DNA of 64,000 nt from an uncultured Prevotellaceae bacterium (GTDB lineage Bacteria > Bacteroidota > Bacteroidia > Bacteroidales > Bacteroidaceae), in contig CAMBDA010000006.1 in assembly GCA_945865175.1 (NCBI GenBank), positions 32,159 through 96,158 of the forward strand, in the 5' to 3' direction. A model generated the notes under the pieces. That model saw nothing but the letters and a program-made list of their open reading frames with translations. It ran no database searches and was not told the DNA's origin. The translations under genes and the position numbers were made by a program. Positions 1 through 9,820 of this stretch are shown here, in pieces; position 1 is the first letter of the stretch, and each line of letters begins with the position of its first letter.

Positions 1-1833
1 CCCTTCGTCCCAGTACTTCTTGCGGAAGTCCTTGCGGATGCGCCCGGCCAGTTCGCGGTAATGCTCGCTCATGAATTTCAGTCCCATGGCCTCTTCCAGC
101 AGTGTGGCTTCGTCGAGCGCCTTCAGATAGAGCAGGTCCTGATAGGCACTGTTGCCGTTTTTCTCGCGTATGGGTTCTCCGGACTCGAAATTGCTGGCCC
201 AGTCGCAGAAGAACCAGTAAGGGATGTAGTCGAGCGATCCGTCGGGCCTCAGATATTGTTCATACCAGCTCATGACACTTCTGATCTGGGGCAGCAACGT
301 GCGCACATAGGCTTCGTCCCCTCTGTGCATCCAGTAGTCGTAGACAATGCCTTCCCATGCCAGGCTGAAACTGCTGATGTGCTGTGGCAGCGTGGTGGGG
401 TAGCGGCTGGCCGTGATGCCGTCGGGCTGCATGGACCGTCGGCCCATCTCGATGGCCTGTTTGGGGAGCGGGATGTCGCGGGTGTTGTAGAGGGTGACCA
501 TGGCCTGGATGCGTGTGTCACCGAAATACTGCAACTGCTCATAATAGGGACAGTCCATGTAGGTTTCGTTGGCACACAAGCGTGCCGTGCGCCAGCCCAC
601 TTCGAGCATCTTTGCCAGGTCGGCATCGCCCGAGGCGGCAAACTGGCTCTCGCATTGCAGGGGATAGGCGCTGAACGTCCCGTACATGTCGCGTAGGGTC
701 AGCGGGTCATCGCCGGTCTTGACGGTCAGCTTGATGTAGCGCCATGTGCGCCACCACAGCGGTGTAAAGTGGAAATCACGCCCGTCGGCATCAATATGGT
801 CCTCGTAGCCAAAACATATTTTGTTGTCAACAATGTCCCTGTCGCCCAGAGGCTCCTCTATTCCGTCGTGGACGGTGAAGAGCGTCTCGGCATAGGTGAG
901 GGTGAGCCCTGCACCGCGTCCACCTGTCCAAAGGAGGTGGGGGTAGCCTGTAGTTTCAAAACCTTGGTCGATGAGCAGGATGGCTTCGGTGTGGGCGGGA
1001 ATCTGCAGGCTTACGGGCTTCTTCAGGAAATTGCCGGTCTCTGTGATGCCCTCTGCCTTCCTTACGCTCTTCATGCGCTGGAATGTCATTTCCATGGGCG
1101 GAAGGGAACGCGGCACCAGGAGGCGGTACGGATAGTCGCGTGTGCCCTTGGCGGCCGGCTTCTCCATGTTTACGGCCTGCGGCCACTGGCTGTCATCAAA
1201 GTCTTCCTTGGTCCATCCCAGAGGGTAGCGTGCGGCTTGGACGGATTCGGTAGGTCCGGCTGCGTAATAACCGCGTACACGTCCCGTATGGCAGGGCGCA
1301 TAGGATTCGTTCTTGATACATTTCCATGTGGTATTGGTGTTGGCTTCCGCTTCCTTGTCGGTGTTCCCTTGCACGAGGAACCCCATCCTCCCGCCGGACA
1401 CCTGTGCTATGGGAGCCTGGTCGGCAAGGAACCATACGACGGCAGCCAGTATGTTTTCTCCCTCGTGGAGATAGGGACGCAGGTCGACGGTCTCATAGCT
1501 CCAGTTGCTCACGTCTCCCCTGCAGGGGCCCAACGCCACCAGTGAGTCGTTGACGTAGAACTTGTAGCGGTTGTCGGCCGATACGTGCACCACGTATTGC
1601 GAAGGCAGTTGGGGGAGACTGACTTTTTTCCGGAAATGGTAGACGGCATACTGCCGCAAGTCCTGGCCGGGTACACCTATCCAGTCGGCATCCCAGTACC
1701 CGCCCTGCATCCATCGGCTTGCAATCAGGTCCTGTCGGTATCCGGTTAGGTATACCTGTGCCTTGAGGGTTATCATACTCAGCAGACAAGCAATGCACAG
1801 CAATGATGTCCTTCTAAAGGTCATATCAGACAT
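1..1833 (-). CDS. alpha-L-rhamnosidase, GH78 family (3' part beyond window)
   Basis: Open frame of 611 codons with no stop before the window edge, so the C-terminus is missing. ATG at 1833 (a second at 1824) opens a signal peptide (SLLCIACLLSMITLKAQ). An N-terminal jelly-roll part follows (FYVNDSLVALGP), then the (alpha/alpha)6 barrel. The motif DCPYYEQLQYFGD lies at residues 427-439. D427, E432 and D439 have the spacing of the acidic rhamnose-binding and catalytic residues of GH78 enzymes. It would release terminal alpha-L-rhamnose from plant glycans (pectin side chains, glycosides) in the periplasm or outside the cell. A TAAATTTG -7 element at 1865-1872 suggests a leader of about 30 nt. It lies downstream of a xylanase gene on the same strand. 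The family call is firm; the substrate is inferred. Confidence 0.85.
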   Translation of the reverse strand, partial: MSDMTFRRTSLLCIACLLSMITLKAQVYLTGYRQDLIASRWMQGGYWDADWIGVPGQDLRQYAVYHFRKKVSLPQLPSQYVVHVSADNRYKFYVNDSLVALGPCRGDVSNWSYETVDLRPYLHEGENILAAVVWFLADQAPIAQVSGGRMGFLVQGNTDKEAEANTNTTWKCIKNESYAPCHTGRVRGYYAAGPTESVQAARYPLGWTKEDFDDSQWPQAVNMEKPAAKGTRDYPYRLLVPRSLPPMEMTFQRMKSVRKAEGITETGNFLKKPVSLQIPAHTEAILLIDQGFETTGYPHLLWTGGRGAGLTLTYAETLFTVHDGIEEPLGDRDIVDNKICFGYEDHIDADGRDFHFTPLWWRTWRYIKLTVKTGDDPLTLRDMYGTFSAYPLQCESQFAASGDADLAKMLEVGWRTARLCANETYMDCPYYEQLQYFGDTRIQAMVTLYNTRDIPLPKQAIEMGRRSMQPDGITASRYPTTLPQHISSFSLAWEGIVYDYWMHRGDEAYVRTLLPQIRSVMSWYEQYLRPDGSLDYIPYWFFCDWASNFESGEPIREKNGNSAYQDLLYLKALDEATLLEEAMGLKFMSEHYRELAGRIRKDFRKKYWDEG

Positions 1834-2077
1834 TTTTTCAAGGGTTTTAGGGTTGAATTCCTTGCAAATTTACATAAAAATTCTGAATTACATGCCTGTC
1901 GGGGGAAAAAACTGACGGCACTTGCCAGAAAGTCCTTTCTCTGTCCCCCAAAAACGTTCTGCAGCCAGTCATCGGTCCTGCTGCCGTGCGTTTTCTGCAG
2001 AGGGGCGGTCTCCTGCTAGAGCGGTTCCTTGCATGTGTGTGGATGCATGCGAATCATGGTGCACCCTTTTATAGGCT

Positions 2078-2147
2078 TTTTGCTGCCCAACTGGAAAAAA
2101 TTTGTTACCCAGTTGGGTGGCAAAATTTCCCTAGTTAGGCAGCAAAA
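2078..2147. repeat. three copies of a 17-bp motif between GH10 and GH78 genes
   Basis: The motif TTTTGCTGCCCAACTGG occurs at 2078-2094. Inverted copies with two and three changes lie at 2109-2125 and 2131-2147. The two inverted copies start 22 bp apart, two helical turns. Copies 1 and 2 form an inverted repeat with a perfect 9-bp core (CCCAACTGG/CCAGTTGGG) and a 14-nt gap. This is the only structure seen in the 381-bp gene-free stretch 1834-2214. It could be an operator array, a weak terminator for the xylanase gene, or part of a dispersed repeat. Confidence 0.6.
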
Positions 2148-2214
2148 TCTCCCCGTTTGAGCGTCCCCGCAGCCGCTTGCCAGATCTTGTGTGTCCGTGT
2201 GCGGTTCCCCTTCT

Positions 2215-3765
2215 TTATTTCAGGTGGTAGGTGACCGTTCTTTCCTTGCCGTTCTTGTCGGTATAGGTGACCTCGTACTGGCCGCGGAAACCGCGGAACT
2301 TCACTTCTCCGTTCTTACCGGCCTTCACCTTTGTCTCGGTCTTCCATGCGTGGTTGATGAGGTTGTCCAGGGCATAGAAGGACTGTTTCGGGCTCATGTC
2401 GCGGTGGAAGAGGCCTGATACAGACGGCTCGCCGGGCGCACCGCAGTCGTCCACGATGTTCCACCAGGTGATGCCCATCATGTTCTTGCAGCTGAACCAC
2501 AGCCGGTATAAATTCTGTGCGATGACTGCTTGTATCTGTTCACCCTTTGTGCCGCCTCCGGGCGAGGTGATGGTGATTTCGCTCAAGTGGATGGGGAGGC
2601 CTGTTTCCGACAGGTTGTTCATCAGTTTCCACACAAGTGAAGGGGTCTGGCTCTCTTTACCTGCGGCTATGTCGAGGCACTGCTGAGGATTGAAGAGGTG
2701 CATCTGTGTGCCCACCACGTCGATGCGGCATCCCCGTTTCAGGAGGTCTTTCACCTGCGCGGCATATTCTGGGCCTGTCCAGTAGTCGTTGATGTTCATC
2801 AGCGCATTGTCGGAGATGAGGCTGCCCGCTGTCTGGAAGGACTCGTATGTGAAGTCGCCCGGCATGAATCCGTAATTGCTCTTGCACAGCTTCGAACCCG
2901 GTATCATGGCTCCTTTGGCAAAATCCTGTGCGCTCTCGTTCACCACATCCCAGCTGCTTATGCGGTCGCCATAGTATTTCACAATTTCGGTGATGCGCTT
3001 GTTGATAAGCTGTTGCAACTTTGGTCCCAGCTCTGGCAGCTTTTCCTCCAGTTCCTGCGGCGTGGCCTGATTGAAGGCGGGTGTCATCTTGTCCTCATTC
3101 CTGAAATTCTTCTCGTCGGCATATTCCGCTACATACTGCTTGAGCGTCTGCCGCTCCTCGTCGGTAAGAATCTGGTCCACAATCCAGTTGGGATGGTGCC
3201 ATCGTCGGCTGCCCCATGTCAGCGGGTGCCCGTGCACGGGTATGCCATGACTTTCGCAATAGTCAATCATCGGGTCGGGCGCGGGACGTCGCCAGTGAGG
3301 CTGGTGCTTGGGGTCGGTCTGCTTGTTCCAATAGGCCTCGGTGTCCCAGTATTCCTCGCGGAAGCGTGGACGGCCTGGCTGCATCTCGAAGGGCTCCCAG
3401 TAGAAGGGTACGGTGGCGCGGTTGAACAGCGTGCCGAACAGTTCTTTGTAGCGCTGATTGGCAGCGGGGGTGCCCAGCTGGTTGAAGTTGAACATGCTGG
3501 CACCGAACACAAAATCGTGGCTTACTTGCTTGATTTCCACCTCAGTGCCCGGAGCGGCCTCTTCAAGGTGCAACACACCGTTTGCCTTGCGATTTTTTTC
3601 GATGTCCCGATCAATCTGCTTCTGCACTTTCGGGTTCCATATCTTCCAGTAGGCTTCGCTCATGATTTGCTCCTTGTCCTCCTGCAGGGAAGTGGGAAAC
3701 TGTGGTTGGGCCATTGTGAGCGTGCCCAGGCATGTGAATGAGAGGACACAGATGATTCTTTTCAT
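2215..3765 (-). CDS. secreted endo-1,4-beta-xylanase, GH10 family
   Basis: 516 aa from the ATG at 3765, which opens a signal peptide (MKRIICVLSFTCLGTLTMAQ). An in-frame ATG at 3795 is the alternative; starts further upstream are excluded by the promoter at 3872-3902. After an N-terminal part (about 21-90) the GH10 barrel shows HGHPLTWG, the acid/base in WDVVNES (E277) and the nucleophile in HLSEITI (E396). ITWWNIVDD closes the barrel. A stretch of about 60 residues after LTWGSRRWHHPNW looks like an insertion. It cleaves internal xylan linkages. The C-terminal 40 residues resemble a beta-sandwich tail. It lies upstream of the rhamnosidase on the same strand, suggesting a plant cell wall module. 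Confidence 0.88.
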   Translation of the reverse strand: MKRIICVLSFTCLGTLTMAQPQFPTSLQEDKEQIMSEAYWKIWNPKVQKQIDRDIEKNRKANGVLHLEEAAPGTEVEIKQVSHDFVFGASMFNFNQLGTPAANQRYKELFGTLFNRATVPFYWEPFEMQPGRPRFREEYWDTEAYWNKQTDPKHQPHWRRPAPDPMIDYCESHGIPVHGHPLTWGSRRWHHPNWIVDQILTDEERQTLKQYVAEYADEKNFRNEDKMTPAFNQATPQELEEKLPELGPKLQQLINKRITEIVKYYGDRISSWDVVNESAQDFAKGAMIPGSKLCKSNYGFMPGDFTYESFQTAGSLISDNALMNINDYWTGPEYAAQVKDLLKRGCRIDVVGTQMHLFNPQQCLDIAAGKESQTPSLVWKLMNNLSETGLPIHLSEITITSPGGGTKGEQIQAVIAQNLYRLWFSCKNMMGITWWNIVDDCGAPGEPSVSGLFHRDMSPKQSFYALDNLINHAWKTETKVKAGKNGEVKFRGFRGQYEVTYTDKNGKERTVTYHLK

Positions 3766-3871
3766 CTGTGGCTGTTTCTTAAGTGTGATTGACATAATGC
3801 TTTTTTTAGGTCTCCTTTGTCTTTGTTTGTTTCTTGTGGTTATTTGTGGGGTTTTTACCCTTTGCCGTATG

Positions 3872-3902
3872 CAAAAGTACCGAAAAATTCTTTTCCGGCA
3901 AA
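3872..3902 (-). promoter_or_regulatory. Bacteroidetes-type promoter of the GH10 gene
   Basis: On the minus strand, TTTG (3902-3899) is followed after 19 nt by TACTTTTG (3879-3872), matching the TTTG-N19/20-TAnnTTTG consensus. It predicts a leader of roughly 70-100 nt and fixes the coding start at 3795 or 3765. Confidence 0.7.
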
Positions 3903-4038
3903 GCATGATTGTAATTATTTGGAGATAATCCCGGACGAATACCATAATTAATATATAGGTGTGCGACATTGTTGTCACTTTTTGGCTACCATCTTTGTTT
4001 TTTTCCTGCAAAAATGATGTGGATTAGAAAAAAAAGTG

Positions 4039-4046
4039 TAACTTTG
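4039..4046 (+). promoter_or_regulatory. -7 element (TAACTTTG) upstream of the small lipoprotein
   Basis: TAACTTTG matches TAnnTTTG and lies 28 bp before the ATG at 4074. No good -33 TTTG is seen at 19-20 bp spacing, so only the -7 half is supported. Confidence 0.5.
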
Positions 4047-4073
4047 CCTGCGATTATGAGACTTTGATACCAG

Positions 4074-4481
4074 ATGAAACCGTTCAGATACATTCTCCTT
4101 TTTGCGATATTGGTGCATGTGAGCATCGCCTGCATGAACCGGGATGGGCAAATGACAGAGGTGGCGCGTGAGGATTCGCTGCGCATCGACACTGTGGCCG
4201 TGCTTCAGCCTGACGATATGTTGCGAGAAGTCAGGGTGGGCGACACACTGATGATGTTGCTCGATTCTTGTGACACGGTGGGTGTCACGCGGTATCTGAC
4301 GGAGGTGCGTTACAAGGCTTTCGGCTACATCCGGCACAACCATATCATGCAACTTTCCCGTCTGGTGAACGAGGTTTACGTGTTCCTCCATACAGCCACT
4401 TATCGCCTTCGTTTTGTGCCAAGGGAGGACATACAAATGTGGGACAGTTTGCATGTAAGGTACCCCTTACAAGACCATTGA
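4074..4481 (+). CDS. small predicted lipoprotein of unknown function
   Basis: 135 aa. The N-terminus (hydrophobic stretch ending VSIAC, lipid-anchored Cys20) is a signal peptidase II lipobox. The rest has no motif I recognise: an acidic stretch with repeated valine and leucine, then a basic region (AFGYIRHNHIMQ). It stands alone between the divergent GH10 gene and rpsL, with its own -7 element. It probably sits on the inner face of the outer membrane or the periplasmic side of the inner membrane. No function can be assigned. Confidence 0.7.
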   Translation: MKPFRYILLFAILVHVSIACMNRDGQMTEVAREDSLRIDTVAVLQPDDMLREVRVGDTLMMLLDSCDTVGVTRYLTEVRYKAFGYIRHNHIMQLSRLVNEVYVFLHTATYRLRFVPREDIQMWDSLHVRYPLQDH

Positions 4482-4602
4482 GAAGCGAATTTGGGCATTA
4501 TGTAAGATGTTATATTGTTAAATATACTTAAATTCTCAGTCAAGTGACATGATTCTCTTTATTAATGTATATGGAGAATGATGCTGTATGGAAAAAAAAG
4601 CG

Positions 4603-4610
4603 TACCTTTG
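4603..4610 (+). promoter_or_regulatory. -7 element of the rpsL-led ribosomal cluster
   Basis: TACCTTTG matches TAnnTTTG, with the coding start 83 bp downstream. The leader has two short inverted repeats (GCGCA/TGCGC near 4622-4636 and CCGT/ACGG near 4640-4655) and an A/T-rich stretch before the ATG. No convincing -33 box is seen. Confidence 0.5.
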
Positions 4611-4692
4611 CATCCCAGATTGCGCATTTAGTGCGCTTTCCGTGCAAAAATACGGTCTGAATAAAATATATAACAATTAAAAATATAACAAA

Positions 4693-5076
4693 ATGCCTAC
4701 AATTCAACAATTAGTCCGCAAGGGCCGTACGGTGTTGGAAGACAAGAGCAAGAGCCCCGCTCTGGACAGCTGCCCGCAGCGTCGTGGTGTCTGTGTTCGT
4801 GTCTACACAACCACACCTAAGAAGCCAAATTCGGCGATGCGCAAGGTCGCCCGTGTACGTTTGACCAATTCAAAGGAAGTGAACAGCTACATTCCCGGAG
4901 AAGGACACAACCTTCAGGAGCACAGCATCGTGCTGGTTCGTGGCGGTCGTGTGAAGGACCTTCCCGGTGTACGTTACCACATTGTCCGTGGTACACTGGA
5001 TACCGCCGGTGTGGCCAACCGTACCCAGCGCCGTAGCAAGTACGGAGCAAAGCGCCCCAAGGCTGCAAAGAAGTAA
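4693..5076 (+). CDS. rpsL: ribosomal protein S12
   Basis: 127 aa, the usual length. S12 sits at the decoding centre of the 30S subunit. The streptomycin-contact loop ([11 protein letters not shown]) and the second conserved loop ([11 protein letters not shown]) are both intact and show no resistance-type change at the main lysine. It is the first gene of the long cluster that ends with rplQ at 22609 and follows the -7 element at 4603. The extreme C-terminus is lysine-rich. Confidence 0.98.
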   Translation: MPTIQQLVRKGRTVLEDKSKSPALDSCPQRRGVCVRVYTTTPKKPNSAMRKVARVRLTNSKEVNSYIPGEGHNLQEHSIVLVRGGRVKDLPGVRYHIVRGTLDTAGVANRTQRRSKYGAKRPKAAKK

Positions 5077-5182
5077 TTCAACACAACACAAAATCAAAAG
5101 TTAATCTGGTTGTAATCAAGGTTGAGTAAAGTCTCAAGCGAGAGACTTGAAGACGGAATGTACAGCCCTAAAACAAAAAAAG

Positions 5183-5659
5183 ATGCGTAAAGCAAAACCA
5201 AAAAAGCGTGTAATCCTTCCCGATCCCGTATATGGTGACGTGAAGGTGTCCAAGTTTGTGAACCACCTGATGTATGATGGTAAGAAGAGCATCTCTTATG
5301 AGATTTTCTACAAGGCTCTCGAAATTGTAAAGACCAAGATGGCCAGTGAGGAAAAAGACTCGCTGCAGATTTGGAAAGAGGCTTTGGACAAGATTACTCC
5401 TCAGGTGGAGGTGAAGAGCCGCCGTATCGGTGGCGCCACTTTCCAGGTTCCCACGGAAATCCGCCCCGACCGTAAGGAAAGTGTTTCAATGAAGAACATG
5501 ATTATCTTTGCCCGCAAGCGCGGTGGAAAGACCATGGCCGACAAGCTGGCTGCAGAGATTATGGATGCATACAACGAGCAGGGTGGTGCATTCAAGCGTA
5601 AGGAAGATATGCACCGCATGGCTGAGGCTAACCGTGCATTTGCTCATTTCCGTTTCTAA
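5183..5659 (+). CDS. rpsG: ribosomal protein S7
   Basis: 158 aa from the ATG at 5183 ([14 protein letters not shown]). An in-frame ATG at 5147 would add 12 residues ([12 protein letters not shown]) that S7 proteins lack, so it is not used. S7 nucleates assembly of the 16S 3' major domain and lines the E site. The conserved stretch [15 protein letters not shown] is present. It follows rpsL and precedes fusA by 25 bp, the classic str-operon order. Confidence 0.97.
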   Translation: MRKAKPKKRVILPDPVYGDVKVSKFVNHLMYDGKKSISYEIFYKALEIVKTKMASEEKDSLQIWKEALDKITPQVEVKSRRIGGATFQVPTEIRPDRKESVSMKNMIIFARKRGGKTMADKLAAEIMDAYNEQGGAFKRKEDMHRMAEANRAFAHFRF

Positions 5660-5684
5660 ACCATCATTTTAGGATATAAAGAAA

Positions 5685-7802
5685 ATGGCAAAGCAAGATT
5701 TACATTTGACACGTAACTTCGGTATCATGGCTCACATCGATGCCGGAAAGACAACCACTTCTGAGCGTATTCTCTTCTATACGGGTAAGACCCACAAGAT
5801 TGGTGAGGTTCACGATGGTGGAGCCACCATGGACTGGATGGCTCAGGAGCAGGAGCGCGGAATCACCATCACTTCGGCTGCTACCACTGCCTATTGGACA
5901 TGGAACGGCAAGAAGTATAAGTTCAACTTGATTGACACTCCGGGACACGTGGACTTCACCGCAGAGGTTGAGCGTTCGCTGCGTGTGCTCGACGGTGCTG
6001 TGGCCACTTACTGCGCTGTGGGCGGTGTAGAACCCCAGTCGGAGACCGTGTGGCGCCAGGCCGATAAGTACAACGTACCCCGTATGGGCTATGTGAACAA
6101 GATGGACCGTTCAGGTGCCGACTTCTTTGAGGTTGTCCGCCAGATGAAGGACGTGCTCGGTGCCAACCCTGTGGTGCTGGCTGTGCCCATCGGTGCAGAG
6201 GAGAACTTCAAGGGTATCGTGGACCTCATCAAGATGAAGGCCATCCTGTGGCACGATGAGACCATGGGCGCCGAATACGATGTGCAGGACATCCCCGCCG
6301 ACATGAAGGATGAGTGTGAGGAATGGCGTGGCAAGCTCATTGAGCAGGCTGCTGAACAGGACGAGGCACTCATGGAGAAGTATTTCGAGGATCCTGACAG
6401 CATCACCGAAGAGGAGATTATCGCGGCTATCCGCAAGGGTACGCTGGCATTGAACGTAGTGCCCATGACCTGTGGCTCTTCGTTCAAGAACAAGGGTGTG
6501 CAGACATTGCTCGACTATGTATGTATGTTCCTTCCCTCTCCCCTCGATACGCCCAACATCATCGGTACCAATCCCGAGACAGGCGAGGAAGAGGACCGCA
6601 AGCCGGATGAAGATGAGAAGACTGCTGCTTTGGCCTTCAAGATTGCTACCGACCCCTATGTGGGACGCCTCACCTTCTTCCGCGTCTACAGCGGTAAGGT
6701 GGAAGCCGGAAGCTATATCTACAACGTGCGTTCCGGCAAGAAGGAGCGTGTGAGCCGTCTGTTCCAGATGCATTCCAACCACCAGAACCCCGTAGAGGTG
6801 ATTTCTGCCGGTGACATCGGTGCAGGTGTAGGTTTCAAGGATATCCACACGGGTGATACCCTCAGCGATGAGGATGCACCCATCGTACTGGAATCAATGG
6901 ACTTCCCCGATCCCGTTATCGGTATCGCCGTAGAGCCCAAGACCCAGAAGGACCTCGACAAACTGTCCAATGGCTTGGCCAAGCTGGCAGAGGAGGACCC
7001 CACCTTCACAGTCAAGACCGACGAGCAGAGCGGACAGACGGTTATCTCCGGTATGGGTGAGCTTCACCTCGACATCATCATCGACCGTCTGCGTCGTGAG
7101 TTCAAGGTAGAGTGTAACCAGGGCAAGCCCCAGGTGAACTATAAGGAAGCCATCACCAAGACTGTCAACCTCCGTGAGGTGTACAAGAAGCAGTCGGGTG
7201 GCCGCGGTAAGTTTGCCGATATCATTGTCAATGTAGGTCCTGTGGATGAAGACTACAAGGGAGGTGGCCTGCAGTTCGAGAACAAGGTGACTGGCGGTAA
7301 CATTCCCAAGGAATTCATTCCTTCCGTACAGAAGGGCTTTGAGTCTGCCATGAAGAGTGGTATCCTCGGTGGTTTCCCCATGGACAGCCTCAAGGTGGAA
7401 CTGCTGGACGGTAGCTTCCATCCCGTTGACTCCGACCAGCTGTCGTTCGAGATTTGCGCCCTCCAGGCCTATAAAAGCGCTTGTGCCCAGGCCAAGCCCG
7501 TATTGATGGAGCCCATCATGAAGCTGGAGGTTGTCACTCCCGAAGAGAACATGGGTGATGTAATCGGTGACCTCAACAAGCGCCGTGGACAGGTAGAAGG
7601 AATGGACACCACCCGTACCGGTGCCCGTCTGGTGAAGGCAATGGTGCCCCTGGCTGAGATGTTTGGCTATGTCACCGCCCTTCGTACCATCACCTCTGGC
7701 CGTGCCACCAGCAGCATGACCTACGACCACCATGCTCCTGTAAGCTCCGGCATCGCCAAGGCTGTTCTGGAGGAAATCAAGGGCCGTGTGGATTTGGTAT
7801 AA
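5685..7802 (+). CDS. fusA: elongation factor G
   Basis: 705 aa, full length. It is the GTPase that drives translocation of tRNA and mRNA on the ribosome. Motifs in order: G1 AHIDAGKTT (16-24), switch I RGITI, G3 DTPGHVDF and G4 NKMD. Domains II to V follow, with GMGELHLDI in domain III and the C-terminal region [15 protein letters not shown]. It follows rpsG in the str cluster. No tuf gene follows; rpsJ comes next after a 107-bp gap holding a long hairpin. Confidence 0.98.
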   Translation: MAKQDLHLTRNFGIMAHIDAGKTTTSERILFYTGKTHKIGEVHDGGATMDWMAQEQERGITITSAATTAYWTWNGKKYKFNLIDTPGHVDFTAEVERSLRVLDGAVATYCAVGGVEPQSETVWRQADKYNVPRMGYVNKMDRSGADFFEVVRQMKDVLGANPVVLAVPIGAEENFKGIVDLIKMKAILWHDETMGAEYDVQDIPADMKDECEEWRGKLIEQAAEQDEALMEKYFEDPDSITEEEIIAAIRKGTLALNVVPMTCGSSFKNKGVQTLLDYVCMFLPSPLDTPNIIGTNPETGEEEDRKPDEDEKTAALAFKIATDPYVGRLTFFRVYSGKVEAGSYIYNVRSGKKERVSRLFQMHSNHQNPVEVISAGDIGAGVGFKDIHTGDTLSDEDAPIVLESMDFPDPVIGIAVEPKTQKDLDKLSNGLAKLAEEDPTFTVKTDEQSGQTVISGMGELHLDIIIDRLRREFKVECNQGKPQVNYKEAITKTVNLREVYKKQSGGRGKFADIIVNVGPVDEDYKGGGLQFENKVTGGNIPKEFIPSVQKGFESAMKSGILGGFPMDSLKVELLDGSFHPVDSDQLSFEICALQAYKSACAQAKPVLMEPIMKLEVVTPEENMGDVIGDLNKRRGQVEGMDTTRTGARLVKAMVPLAEMFGYVTALRTITSGRATSSMTYDHHAPVSSGIAKAVLEEIKGRVDLV

Positions 7803-7820
7803 GACACAATACATAAAAAC

Positions 7821-7880
7821 AGCAGGCATGGGGTCGACTGCTAGCAAACGACTCTTAGCAGACGATACCCTATGCCTGTC
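7821..7880 (+). promoter_or_regulatory. long hairpin between fusA and rpsJ, possible leader or attenuator
   Basis: An outer stem of 12 pairs (7823-7834 with 7867-7878, one G-U) leads through a small internal loop to an inner 6-bp stem CTGCTA/TAGCAG (7838-7843 with 7856-7861) and a 12-nt loop. No U-run follows, so it is not a simple intrinsic terminator. Its place just upstream of rpsJ, first gene of the S10 part of the cluster, fits an autoregulatory r-protein leader or an RNA processing site. The function is inferred. Confidence 0.6.
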
Positions 7881-7909
7881 ATAAAGAATATCAATAACTA
7901 AATAAAAAA

Positions 7910-8215
7910 ATGAGTCAGAAGATTAGAATCAAGTTGAAGTCTTACGACCACAATCTGGTAGACAAGTCTGCCGAGAAGATTGTGAAGACAGTGAAAGTAA
8001 CCGGCGCAATCGTTAGCGGACCCATACCCTTGCCCACCCGCAAGCGTATCTTTACCGTGAACCGCTCCACCTTCGTGAACAAGAAGAGCCGCGAACAGTT
8101 CGAGCTGAGCAGCTACAAGCGCCTTATTGACATCTACAGCTCTACCGAGAAGACCGTGGATGCCCTTATGAAGCTGGAACTTCCCAGCGGTGTGGAAGTA
8201 GAGATTAAGGTCTGA
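7910..8215 (+). CDS. rpsJ: ribosomal protein S10
   Basis: 101 aa, standard length. S10 belongs to the 30S head; in many bacteria it is also NusE, a partner of NusB/NusG in transcription antitermination. The conserved core [17 protein letters not shown] is present. It leads the S10-spc-alpha part of the cluster and is preceded by the hairpin at 7821-7880, so it may be controlled separately from fusA. Confidence 0.97.
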   Translation: MSQKIRIKLKSYDHNLVDKSAEKIVKTVKVTGAIVSGPIPLPTRKRIFTVNRSTFVNKKSREQFELSSYKRLIDIYSSTEKTVDALMKLELPSGVEVEIKV

Positions 8216-8253
8216 TTAAGATTCAACAATACTATTATTAATATATAACTGAA

Positions 8254-8871
8254 ATGCCAGGATTATTAGGAAAGAAAATCGGAATGACTTCCGTATTCAG
8301 TGCCGAGGGTAAGAACATACCATGCACTGTTATCGAATTGGGTCCTTGTGTAGTCACTCAGGTAAAGAGCGTAGAGCGTGACGGCTACAATGCCATCCAG
8401 CTCGGCTTTGAGGACAAGAAGGAGAAGAACACTACGGCTCCTCTGCTCGGCCACTTCAAGAAGGCCGGTGTGACACCCAAGAGACACTTGGCCGAGTTCA
8501 CAGGTTTTGACCAGGAATTGAACCTTGGTGACACTGTCACCGTGGAGATGTTTGAAGGCAGCAACTTCGTTGATGTAATCGGTACCTCCAAGGGCCGCGG
8601 CTTCCAGGGCGTTGTCAAGCGTCATGGTTTCGGCGGTGTAGGTCAGACCACTCACGGTCAGGACGACCGTCTGCGCAAGCCCGGTAGTATCGGTGCATGT
8701 TCTTATCCCGCAAAGGTGTTCAAGGGTATGCGCATGGGTGGCCAGATGGGTTGCGACAGAGTGACTACCCACAACCTGCAAGTAATAAAGGTAATCCCCG
8801 AGCACAACCTCCTTCTTATCAAGGGTAGTGTTCCCGGTTACAATGGTTCAATTGTTAGTGTTTTGAAGTAA
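8254..8871 (+). CDS. rplC: ribosomal protein L3
   Basis: 205 aa. L3 binds near the 3' end of 23S rRNA; its long loop reaches the peptidyl transferase centre, here [15 protein letters not shown]. The N-terminal LGKKIGMT signature is clear. Its TAA overlaps the rplD ATG by one base (8871), which suggests translational coupling. Confidence 0.97.
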   Translation: MPGLLGKKIGMTSVFSAEGKNIPCTVIELGPCVVTQVKSVERDGYNAIQLGFEDKKEKNTTAPLLGHFKKAGVTPKRHLAEFTGFDQELNLGDTVTVEMFEGSNFVDVIGTSKGRGFQGVVKRHGFGGVGQTTHGQDDRLRKPGSIGACSYPAKVFKGMRMGGQMGCDRVTTHNLQVIKVIPEHNLLLIKGSVPGYNGSIVSVLK

Positions 8872-9500
8872 TGGAAATCAGTGTACTTAAAATTAATGGT
8901 GAAGATACCGGACGCAAGGTGTCTCTGAATGACTCAATCTACGCCATTGAGCCCAACGACCATGCAATCTATCTTGATGTGAAACTGCTGATGGCCAACC
9001 AGCGCCAGGGCACTGCAAAATCCAAGGAAAGAAGCGAAGTGAGTGGTTCCACCCGCAAGCTCGGCCGTCAGAAGGGTGGCGGTGGCGCACGTCGCGGTGA
9101 CATCAACTCTCCCGTACTCGTAGGCGGTGGTCGCGTGTTCGGTCCCAAGCCCCGCAACTACAGCTTTAAGCTCAACAAGAAAGTACGTCAGTTGGCTCGC
9201 AAATCAGCTCTTGCCTACAAGGTGAAGGAAAACGCCCTTATGGTGGTTGAAGACTTCAATTTTGAGGCTCCGAAGACAAAATCTATGGTTGAAATCATAA
9301 ATAATCTTAAAGTTGACGGTAAGAAGAGCCTTTTCGTTTTGCCAGGTTCCAATAAAGTCGTATATTTGTCGGCCCGTAACCTGGAACGCGTGGTTGTAAT
9401 GCCTGCAAACGAGCTGAACACATACCGTGTACTCAACTCTGATGTGATGGTTGTGACCGAGAGCGCGCTGGGTGTTATTGAAGGTAATCTAACGAAATAA
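8871..9500 (+). CDS. rplD: ribosomal protein L4
   Basis: 209 aa. L4 lines the peptide exit tunnel and in enterobacteria also represses the S10 operon; whether that holds here is unknown. The tunnel loop [19 protein letters not shown] is present. The start codon overlaps the rplC stop by one base. Confidence 0.97.
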   Translation: MEISVLKINGEDTGRKVSLNDSIYAIEPNDHAIYLDVKLLMANQRQGTAKSKERSEVSGSTRKLGRQKGGGGARRGDINSPVLVGGGRVFGPKPRNYSFKLNKKVRQLARKSALAYKVKENALMVVEDFNFEAPKTKSMVEIINNLKVDGKKSLFVLPGSNKVVYLSARNLERVVVMPANELNTYRVLNSDVMVVTESALGVIEGNLTK

Positions 9501-9521
9501 GATATAAGAGTCTAAACGATT

Positions 9522-9812
9522 ATGGGATATATCATTAAGCCACTGGTCAGCGAGAAGATGACCAAAATCACCGAGAAGCAGAACAAGTTCGGCTTCATCG
9601 TGCGTCCTGATGCAAACAAGATAGAGATCAAGAAGGAAGTTGAGGCTCTGTATAATGTCACTGTGACCGCAGTGAATACCTGCAGATATGCGGGCAAGAA
9701 CAAAAGTCGCTATACAAGGTCTGGCCTTATCAAGGGTCGCACCAGTGCTTTCAAGAAGGCAATCGTGTCCTTGAAGGAAGGCGATGTAATTGATTTTTAT
9801 AGCAACATTTAA
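9522..9812 (+). CDS. rplW: ribosomal protein L23
   Basis: 96 aa. L23 sits at the tunnel exit, where trigger factor and the signal recognition particle dock. The start ([12 protein letters not shown]) and the basic loop ([14 protein letters not shown]) are typical. rplB follows after 8 bp. Confidence 0.96.
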   Translation: MGYIIKPLVSEKMTKITEKQNKFGFIVRPDANKIEIKKEVEALYNVTVTAVNTCRYAGKNKSRYTRSGLIKGRTSAFKKAIVSLKEGDVIDFYSNI

Positions 9813-9820
9813 TATATAAA

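Noticed and set aside
61..696. Long plus-strand frame over the rhamnosidase region
   Set aside because: The minus strand carries a continuous 611-codon GH78 frame with signal peptide and catalytic motif; the plus frame has no family pattern.
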